Positions 57,988 through 64,000 of a stretch of DNA of 64,000 nt are shown here, piece after piece. The stretch is from Pontivivens insulae. Its GTDB lineage: Bacteria; Pseudomonadota; Alphaproteobacteria; Rhodobacterales; Rhodobacteraceae. The translations under genes were made by a program, and so were the position numbers. The stretch spans positions 659,722 to 723,721 of the forward strand of contig NZ_OMKW01000003.1 in NCBI RefSeq assembly GCF_900302495.1. The letters run 5' to 3'. The notes below the pieces were generated by a model. It searched no databases. It had not been told where the DNA came from and saw only the letters and a program-made list of their open reading frames with translations. How positions within the stretch are numbered: the stretch's first letter is position 1; every line of letters starts with the position of its first letter.

Positions 57988-59072
57988 TGCTTCTCCCTCC
58001 CCACGATAAACTGGATCGCAGAGAAAGCGCCCATAATGACGAAGAGGAAGACGGCCATCGCAGACGCCCGGCCCAACTCACTATCGCGAAATCCGGTCTG
58101 GTAGATGTAGCGGACGAGGACTTGTGTCGTGTCGTTGGGACCGCCCTGCGTCATCAGGTGTGATTGGCCGAAGACCTGAAAGTGCAAGATGATCTGCAGG
58201 ATTACAACAAGGGTGATCGTCCGCTTCAGATTCGGAAGGGTGATGTAATAGAACGCCTTCACGCCGGTTGCGTTGTCGAGCGCCGCGGCCTCGTAGATAT
58301 CGCGCGAGATGTCCTGAAGACCCGCGAGAAACAGGATCATGGCAATCCCCAGCGACCACCACACGGTCGCGATCACGATGGCGGCCATCGCAAATTGCTG
58401 GTCGGTCAGCCAGTTGATCGGGGTTCCGCCAAAAGTCCCGGTGATATTCGCGATCAGGCCCTGTCGCGGGGAAAACATGATCTGCCAGATCAGCGTCACC
58501 ACGGTGACCGAGAGCACCTGGCTGAGAAAGAACAGCGTTCGCAGGATGGACATGGCCCGAGTCTGTCCACTGAGCATCGCTGCTAGGATTAATGCGGTGA
58601 TGGTGACTCCCGGAACCGCGAGGCCTACGAAGAGCAGAGTGTTCCCGACCGTCGGCCAGAACCGCCGGTCATACCATCGTCCGCCCTCGCCCGGATGAAA
58701 CCCCGGGAGGAACACCAGGAGCGCAGATGCCAGCCCGAGAGCAATGGCATTGAACAGGCTCAAACGGTCCATCCGGTAAAAGGCGAACGATAGCACCAGA
58801 CCCATAAGGCCCAGTCCCTGCCAGAACGGAGCGGCCATAAGGCTCCATTCGATCTCACGGCCCCACATCACGCGCTCGTAATTGCGCAGGCCGACATATT
58901 CCTTTGCATCCGGGTTGAATGCCACGGCCAGAAGGTTCCAGTCGTGAAGGCTGATCCAAACGCCCTTGAAGAAGGGGTAGACGAGAAAGAGCGCATAGGC
59001 GGACAGGAACGGCAGCAAGAGCAGGAAGGCGGCCTGGCCTTGACTAAGCGTCTTACCGCCACCTCCACGCAT
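57984..59072 (-). CDS. Sugar ABC transporter permease, MalF type
   Basis: A 362-aa membrane protein, longer than the usual ~300 because of an extra region between the first helices (about residues 60-135, with two more hydrophobic stretches). The EAA loop is AAALDNATGVKAFYYITLPN near 268-287. It starts 82 bp from the divergent LacI gene. No ATPase gene belongs to this operon. Confidence 0.92.
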   Translation of the reverse strand: MRGGGGKTLSQGQAAFLLLLPFLSAYALFLVYPFFKGVWISLHDWNLLAVAFNPDAKEYVGLRNYERVMWGREIEWSLMAAPFWQGLGLMGLVLSFAFYRMDRLSLFNAIALGLASALLVFLPGFHPGEGGRWYDRRFWPTVGNTLLFVGLAVPGVTITALILAAMLSGQTRAMSILRTLFFLSQVLSVTVVTLIWQIMFSPRQGLIANITGTFGGTPINWLTDQQFAMAAIVIATVWWSLGIAMILFLAGLQDISRDIYEAAALDNATGVKAFYYITLPNLKRTITLVVILQIILHFQVFGQSHLMTQGGPNDTTQVLVRYIYQTGFRDSELGRASAMAVFLFVIMGAFSAIQFIVGREKQ

Positions 59073-59154
59073 CTCCTGCCTCCCATGTCTTGTGCGATTC
59101 CGCTTGTGATAAAATTATTAGCAATATTTATTAGCGGCAAGCAAGGACTATCTC
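59073..59154. promoter_or_regulatory. Divergent promoter region of the second sugar locus
   Basis: The 82-bp AT-rich gap contains two direct copies of TTATTAGC (59115-59122, 59128-59135), 13 bp apart, a candidate operator for the adjacent LacI protein. It lacks the TGGAACGTTCCA motif, so the two loci have separate control. Confidence 0.5.
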
Positions 59155-60180
59155 GTGACCCGCAAAACGCCTGATAAACCAACAGCCCGCGTGACGATGA
59201 AGGATGTTGCCCTGCGCGCGGGCGTCTCGCAGTCGACCGTCTCCTTCGTCCTCAACGGAATGGAGGACATGCGCATCAGCGAAGAAACGCGGCGCAGGGT
59301 CATGAGAGCCGTCCAGGAACTGGGCTATAGGGCACGCGGCGCGGGACGCCCGCGCAAGTCGAACGGCTACCGCATGATCGGCATGATCCTCGACGAGATC
59401 GCGACGAGCCCCTTTGCCGCGATTTCGATCGAAGGCGTGCAGGAGGAGGCCTGGAAGAACGGCATCCTTGTCGAAGTCGCTATGACCCGCGGGGACAAGC
59501 AATACGAGGCCGAACTCCTTCGCCGATGGTCGGAGGAAAATGCGCTGGGGGTAATCTACAGCTCGATCCTGACGCGGGAGGTCGCTCTACCTGATCTCCT
59601 GCGCAGGCACAGGGCGGTGCTGCTCAATTGCTATGATCAGGCTGGGGAGGTGACATCCGTGGTCCCCGCCGAACGTCGCGGCGGGGAACTTGCCACGAAG
59701 GCGCTCATTGACGAGGGCTACCGGCGCATCGCTTTCATCTCTGGCGAGCCCTGGATGGAGGCATCGGATCAGCGGATGGAGGGCTATGAGCGGGCCTTGC
59801 GCGCAGCCCGCATTCCCGTCGATCCGTCGCTGATCGTCGAAGGCAACTTTATGCCGTCCGGCGGGCGTGACGCGACCCTGCGCCTGATGGCGATGGACGC
59901 TCCGCCGGATGCGATTTTCTGTGCGAACGACCTGACCGCCATCGGGTGCTACGAAGGTTTGAAAGAGCTGGGATTGCGCCCTGGCGGATCAGTAGCCGTC
60001 ATGGGCTATGACGATCAGGAAATTGCGCAGCACCTCTCTCCACCTCTGTCCACGGTGGTTCTACCACACCGCGAAATGGGCCAGCTTTGCGTATCGGTCC
60101 TTTCCGGACAGGAGCACAAGCCCGAGCAGCACCGCATCGAATGCCCCTTGGCGCTCCGCGCGTCGCATCGCGGTGAGTGA
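59155..60180 (+). CDS. LacI-family regulator of the second sugar locus
   Basis: A 341-aa repressor with HTH TMKDVALRAGVSQSTVSFVL near residues 14-33, hinge region and a sugar-sensing domain (IGMILDEIATSPFAAISIEG, then VAVMGYDDQEIAQHLSPPLS). GTG start at 59155 with AAGGA upstream. Divergent from the permease-receptor-hydrolase operon, which it probably controls. Confidence 0.93.
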   Translation: MTRKTPDKPTARVTMKDVALRAGVSQSTVSFVLNGMEDMRISEETRRRVMRAVQELGYRARGAGRPRKSNGYRMIGMILDEIATSPFAAISIEGVQEEAWKNGILVEVAMTRGDKQYEAELLRRWSEENALGVIYSSILTREVALPDLLRRHRAVLLNCYDQAGEVTSVVPAERRGGELATKALIDEGYRRIAFISGEPWMEASDQRMEGYERALRAARIPVDPSLIVEGNFMPSGGRDATLRLMAMDAPPDAIFCANDLTAIGCYEGLKELGLRPGGSVAVMGYDDQEIAQHLSPPLSTVVLPHREMGQLCVSVLSGQEHKPEQHRIECPLALRASHRGE

Positions 60181-60432
60181 TGTCTCGGACTGCACTATCT
60201 GCGGCATTGGATCGGGAGGGAATAGCCGTCGCATTCAAGCCTGCGAATTCCGCGGTTCCCCGCAGAGCTTAATGGTTGTCCGACCAAGTTACTGACGCTG
60301 AAACAAGCGATGGCTGCTGGAAACTGGATGGCTCCGCTTAAACCACTGCACGAATGTCCGGCAATTGTATGTTGCGCTGCGGTACCGTCGCGCGGGATGA
60401 ACGGCAGCTATGGGCCGGACCTTCGCACCCGA

Positions 60433-61242
60433 TCAAGAGTTCGATCCCGGTTTGGCTCCGCCCAGCAAACGCGCGTTCTCTAGCGCGATGACGCTTTGCG
60501 CGGCAAAGATCTGGGCGAGCCGCAGCGCTTCGTCTGAGAACGGACGCACGGATTGCCGATAGATCGTGAAGGCGCCGACGAGGCGACCCGCAGCTACCAT
60601 CGGGATCGCCACGAACGACCGCGCGCCGCCAAGATCAGCGGTGGCAAAGCGCAGTGGATCGTCGGTGCGATAGATCGCCTCGGATTTAACGTCGATGATG
60701 TGGATGACGTTTTGGCGGGTCGTCAGGCGGCCCAAACCGGTCTGATCACCGACCACGAATGTCCCGTTATCGTCCAGCCACGCCTTGAAGGCCGGGGGGA
60801 TCCCCAGCGTGAAGCTGGCAAGGTATCGCTTGTTCTGCCGATACTCGAAGAGGATGCCGAACTCCGCGTCGCATAAATCGAGGGCATAGCCGAGGATCGC
60901 CGGCATCACCTGGCTCAAATCCCCTTGCGATGCCCCGATGATGCGCAGGACCTCGGTCAGTGCCTTCTCCCGGCTCAGCGCCTCTTCGAGGCTGAGTGCG
61001 AGTTCGGATATGATCGCGGCATGGTCCACGTCCGTGCTGCGAGCCGCTGCCGATCCGCCAAGCCGTGCGGCGAGTTCGACCTTGGAGGAGACCTCGAGCT
61101 TTCGGTAAATCGTCGCGAGATGCGTGCGGACGGTCGACGGGGCTATATGCAGATCGGACGCGATCTCCTGATAGCTACAACCCGCGGCGTAACTCTCTGC
61201 GATCTGGTTTTCCCGAGGGCTGAGGTCTCTGCTGTCGAGCAT
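60433..61242 (-). CDS. LuxR-type HTH plus GAF domain regulator
   Basis: A 269-aa protein whose order is reversed from most LuxR regulators: the HTH comes first (LSPRENQIAESYAAGCSYQE, then HIAPSTVRTHLATIYRKLEV, residues 7-55), followed by a linker helix (SLEEALSREKALTEVLRIIG) and a GAF domain (about 100-260). The GAF part probably binds a small ligand. It is divergent from the SnoaL-MFS-DUF1185 operon and may control it. Confidence 0.87.
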   Translation of the reverse strand: MLDSRDLSPRENQIAESYAAGCSYQEIASDLHIAPSTVRTHLATIYRKLEVSSKVELAARLGGSAAARSTDVDHAAIISELALSLEEALSREKALTEVLRIIGASQGDLSQVMPAILGYALDLCDAEFGILFEYRQNKRYLASFTLGIPPAFKAWLDDNGTFVVGDQTGLGRLTTRQNVIHIIDVKSEAIYRTDDPLRFATADLGGARSFVAIPMVAAGRLVGAFTIYRQSVRPFSDEALRLAQIFAAQSVIALENARLLGGAKPGSNS

Positions 61243-61424
61243 GCGTCAATTTCCATTTCCCGTTCTGCACCAAGCTAAGCAGCCTGCGCGGAGCCGAACA
61301 ATCCTGCAGATGCAGTAGTCAAATACAGCACGCTTGAGCCGCGATTTACTGCAACTGCCCGATAGGTTGGTCCTCACCCTCAAAGTAGCGTGCCCGGGAC
61401 AGAACAGTGCGTGAGGAAATGATC

Positions 61425-61838
61425 ATGACACAACTCGAAACGGCAAAAGCCTTCTTTGACGCTTGCGAGACCGGCAAGGGCTGGAATGCTTGCAAAATGT
61501 GGTGCCACGAGGAAGCCAGCTTTTCCTGCCAGGCGGATGCGTTGGCGGAGACCAAAACGCTCGCAAACTACTGCGCCTGGATGCAGGGGCTACTTACCCC
61601 GATCCCAGATGGCCAATACAAACTGACCGCTTTTGCTTGGGACGAAGCGCGCCAGGCAGCCGTCGCAACTGCGAAGTTCTATGGCAGACAGACAGGTAAG
61701 GGAGGACCCGTTCCACCAACCGGTAGAACGGTGGTGTCTGACTACGCCTATGTCTTGCGGTTTGACGGGGACAAAATCTCCCACATGACCAAGATCTGGA
61801 ATGACGCCATAGCTCTGCGTCAATTGGGCTGGGCATGA
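61425..61838 (+). CDS. SnoaL-like/NTF2-superfamily protein
   Basis: A 137-aa single-domain protein of the SnoaL-like cone fold: AKAFFDACETGKGWNACKMW at the start and DYAYVLRFDGDKISHMTKIW near the end. Members are small cyclases, isomerases or ester-hydrolase-like enzymes. ATG 61425 has GAGGA 7 bases before it. It overlaps the MFS start (ATGATG). Confidence 0.85.
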   Translation: MTQLETAKAFFDACETGKGWNACKMWCHEEASFSCQADALAETKTLANYCAWMQGLLTPIPDGQYKLTAFAWDEARQAAVATAKFYGRQTGKGGPVPPTGRTVVSDYAYVLRFDGDKISHMTKIWNDAIALRQLGWA

Positions 61839-63016
61839 TGCGCTGGAAGATTTTGGCGCTCCTGTTCTTTGCCCGGATTGGCTTGGGCTTCCAGTTTCAG
61901 ACCCTTGGCTCAGTGAGTGACGGATTGGTCGTGGCCTTCGGTCTCGATTATGCAAGCGTAGGGTTGTTGGTGGGCCTATTCATGGCACCCGGTTTGATAT
62001 TGGCGCTGCCAGCTGGATATCTGGGACGCCTGATTGCCGACCGAGAGATGGTGACATTTGGGTTCGCGGCACTTGCGCTCGGAGGACTTCTCTCCTCAAT
62101 GGCTGAGAGCAGCGTTGGCGTGGGTATCGGCCGTGTGATCTCTGGCGCAGGCTTCCTCTTCACGACGCTCTACCTCACGAAGATGGTCGCCGACTGGTTC
62201 GAGGGGCGCGAGATCGCAACCGCGATGAGCGTCTTGGTGATGTCCTGGCCGTTCGGGATCGCGATGGGGCAAGTCGGCCATGCGTGGCTGGAGCTTGCCT
62301 TCGACTGGCGTGCGCCCTTCCTGATCGCATCGGCTTATTGCATGATGGCGGCTATGGGCGTGTTCGCCCTCTACCGCCCACCGCAAAGTCATCGCAACGC
62401 TGGTTTTTCGACCTCGGCCCGATTGGCCGGTCTGGAATGGCGATTGGTGCTTTGTGCAGCGGCTGCCTGGGGCGTCTTCAATGCGGCCTATGTCACCTAT
62501 CTGACGTTCGGGCCAAAGGTGCTCGAGGCGAGCGGAACATCGGCTGTGGCTGCTGCAGGGGTCATCAGCATCGGCAGTTGGCTGATGATCGCCTCCGGCA
62601 CGCTGTGCGGCCAAATCGTCGACCGCTTCGGACGCCGCGACGTGGTGCTGGCGCTCTGCATGAGCGGTGCGGTCCTGTCGCTCTGGATGCTCAGCCTCCA
62701 GGGCGCGGGAGTACTGGCCAGTCTGCTCTTTGGTCTCGTGGGCATGGCGCCAGCAGGCGTGATCATGTCTCTTGCTGGATTGGCGCTGAGGCCACAGTCT
62801 CGCGCCTTCGGCATGGGCGTCTTCTTCACCAACTATTACGCGATAATGTTCCTGACACCCCCGGCGGTCGGTGCGATCCAGGACGCGACGGGGCAACCTG
62901 AGGGCGCGATCCTGCTTGCGATGGTCCTTTTCGCAAGTGTTGTTCCCCTCGCGCTGGCCTTTACCTTCTTCAAAACACGCGCGACTTCCGCGCGCCAAAC
63001 GGAGCAAAAAGCATGA
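61835..63016 (+). CDS. MFS transporter
   Basis: A 393-aa protein with about 12 hydrophobic helices. The MFS loop 2-3 motif appears as GYLGRLIADREMV and the equivalent in the second half as GQIVDRFGRRDVV. Substrate unknown; the neighbours suggest a small organic acid or amide. The end overlaps the DUF1185 start (ATGA). Confidence 0.9.
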   Translation: MMRWKILALLFFARIGLGFQFQTLGSVSDGLVVAFGLDYASVGLLVGLFMAPGLILALPAGYLGRLIADREMVTFGFAALALGGLLSSMAESSVGVGIGRVISGAGFLFTTLYLTKMVADWFEGREIATAMSVLVMSWPFGIAMGQVGHAWLELAFDWRAPFLIASAYCMMAAMGVFALYRPPQSHRNAGFSTSARLAGLEWRLVLCAAAAWGVFNAAYVTYLTFGPKVLEASGTSAVAAAGVISIGSWLMIASGTLCGQIVDRFGRRDVVLALCMSGAVLSLWMLSLQGAGVLASLLFGLVGMAPAGVIMSLAGLALRPQSRAFGMGVFFTNYYAIMFLTPPAVGAIQDATGQPEGAILLAMVLFASVVPLALAFTFFKTRATSARQTEQKA

Positions 63017-63558
63017 TCGTCCGCAAAACCCTGTTCACGAAAGAGATCATCAGTTCCGATGAAAGGGGACAACCCTGTGCGCCGATCACGCGGGTGGCCG
63101 CATTGGCAGTCGTTCAGAATCCCTTCGCAGACACAGATCAGGACGATCTCTCAGAGCTCTTTGAGATCGCGGTTAACCTCGGCCCTGTGCTGTCAGCAGA
63201 GCTCGTCTCCATGTTGTCAGGTCCTGCCGTGAGTTACGGCAAGGCCGCTCTTGTTGGCATGGCAGGCGCAATGGAGCATGGCGCGGCCGTCCTGCACCCC
63301 AAACTTGGCGCACCCGTCCGCGCCGCGATCGGGGGTGGCGCGGCGTTGATGCCCTCTAACCATAAGGTCGGAACGATGGGCGACCGGATCGATCTGCCGC
63401 TCGGTCACAAGGACGATCCTTGGTCGTTTAACTTCATAGACACCATGACACTCAGTGTTGCCGACGCCCCCCGCGCGGATGAGCTTGTCTTGTGCATCGC
63501 GCTGTCCGATGGCACCCGCGCTCATCCACGGGTTGGCGCGAGACCGCAAGGCAAGTGA
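63013..63558 (+). CDS. Amino acid synthesis family protein (DUF1185)
   Basis: A 181-aa protein of the DUF1185 family (FADTDQDDLSELFEIAVNLG, GKAALVGMAGAMEHGAAVLH, GAPVRAAIGGGAALMPSNHK). Members are named amino-acid synthesis proteins on structural similarity to YjgF-like or chorismate-lyase-like folds; a reaction is not established. It is the last gene of the three-gene operon. Confidence 0.87.
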   Translation: MIVRKTLFTKEIISSDERGQPCAPITRVAALAVVQNPFADTDQDDLSELFEIAVNLGPVLSAELVSMLSGPAVSYGKAALVGMAGAMEHGAAVLHPKLGAPVRAAIGGGAALMPSNHKVGTMGDRIDLPLGHKDDPWSFNFIDTMTLSVADAPRADELVLCIALSDGTRAHPRVGARPQGK

Positions 63559-64000
63559 TATAGGTTCGCAGCTCGATGACCCGAAGGCCCACAGTCGGAG
63601 GCAATACTCGCTCACATTAAAGAGCTGCAGTAAGCCGCGTAGCGATGGGCGGTAGCTATCGGGAAGAAGTAGCGGTTGCGCTCATGTTGAAACCTATGGG
63701 CTCTACAGGCAGAGCTTCATCTTTCGATGCATCGAACGGCACTGCCGCGAATGGCAGATCCAAAGCACGCTCGACTGTATTCAGGCCACCACCCGATCGA
63801 CGGGTATGGGCCGCGACTGATTGGTGGCTCAGACCCGCCAGACAGTTGCTGCCCTGCAGCCAATGTCCCGAACGAGCCCAAAACCTACCGTAATTCTGCA
63901 AGGCGGCGAATGTCGGTTTTGCGGAGTTGCTTTAACCGCTATTAGCGAGCGCTCGAAGGATCATTTCACATTGCCGCTCGACCGACGCAGCGATTGGTTG
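63559..64000. other. Terminal stretch without a supported gene
   Basis: A leftward frame (63901 to 63656, 81 codons) and overlapping rightward frames show no known family, ribosome site or consistent codon bias. The sequence may belong to an intergenic region continuing beyond the window. Confidence 0.5.

Noticed and set aside
63656..63901. Leftward 81-codon frame at the right end
   Set aside because: No family, no ribosome site, and similar-length frames overlap on the other strand.

Overview
The window looks like chromosome of an alphaproteobacterium of the order Rhodobacterales (Roseobacter-type). This rests on gene families and neighbourhoods: a BMFP/UbiK-lgt-MidA-PgeF run, an Hsp20-DUF1150 pair, a fused sulfate adenylyltransferase/APS kinase, ELM1-like next to trxB, and an iron-responsive palindrome of the Rhodobacterales kind before a Fe(III)-binding protein gene. 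Most genes are GC-rich with tight overlaps; about 28.5-36.2 kb is visibly AT-richer.

Layout. 0-2.7 kb: partial sugar-binding protein gene, IclR regulator, UgpC/MsmK-type ATPase, and a 54-aa membrane protein. 2.9-5.7 kb: Fe(III)-binding protein convergent with its permease. 5.9-9.4 kb: phosphoglucomutase and amylosucrase. 9.4-28.3 kb: housekeeping genes (glutamate-type dehydrogenase, ubiK, lgt, midA, pgeF, an M24 protein, lipoprotein, GNAT, Lrp, 2OG oxygenase, ELM1-like, trxB, GT2, sulfate activation, Hsp20-DUF1150, thiolase and two acyl-CoA dehydrogenases, orphan histidine kinase). 28.4 kb: tRNA-Arg(ACG), followed by an AT-rich island with an AAA+ ATPase/subtilase pair matching the IetAS type (plasmid stability/anti-phage).

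33-54.2 kb is a large catabolic locus. About 18 kb of leftward, mostly overlapping genes (54195 down to 36201) encode Gfo/Idh oxidoreductase, CoA-transferase, enoyl-CoA hydratase, aldehyde dehydrogenase, a complete CUT1 sugar transporter with two binding proteins, two GMC oxidoreductases, a Dabb protein, a LacI regulator, a fumarate-reductase-like flavoprotein and a PfkB sugar kinase. Three promoters, at 33.0, 35.6 and 54.2 kb, carry paired 12-bp palindromes TGGAACGTTCCA spaced 21-23 bp, with one copy inside the -35/-10 spacer. They appear to form a regulon for the LacI protein encoded in the operon. At 33.3-34.8 kb there is a partial duplicate of the transporter: a permease C-terminal relic, the same intercistronic hairpin, and an intact third binding protein. 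At 35.6 kb a regulon promoter drives only a ~240-nt leftward unit ending in a terminator, which is either a small RNA or a decayed gene.

54.7-60.2 kb: a second sugar locus (GH5-like hydrolase, binding protein, two permeases, no ATPase) divergent from its own LacI regulator. 60.4-63.6 kb: a LuxR-HTH/GAF regulator divergent from a SnoaL-MFS-DUF1185 operon. The last ~440 bases hold no gene I can support.

Best candidates for undescribed biology: the paired-operator regulon with its alcohol-to-acyl-CoA plus sugar-kinase gene set, the small operator-driven unit at 35.6 kb, and the IetAS-type pair beside tRNA-Arg. All functional calls come from reading the sequence and recall of protein families; no searches were run.
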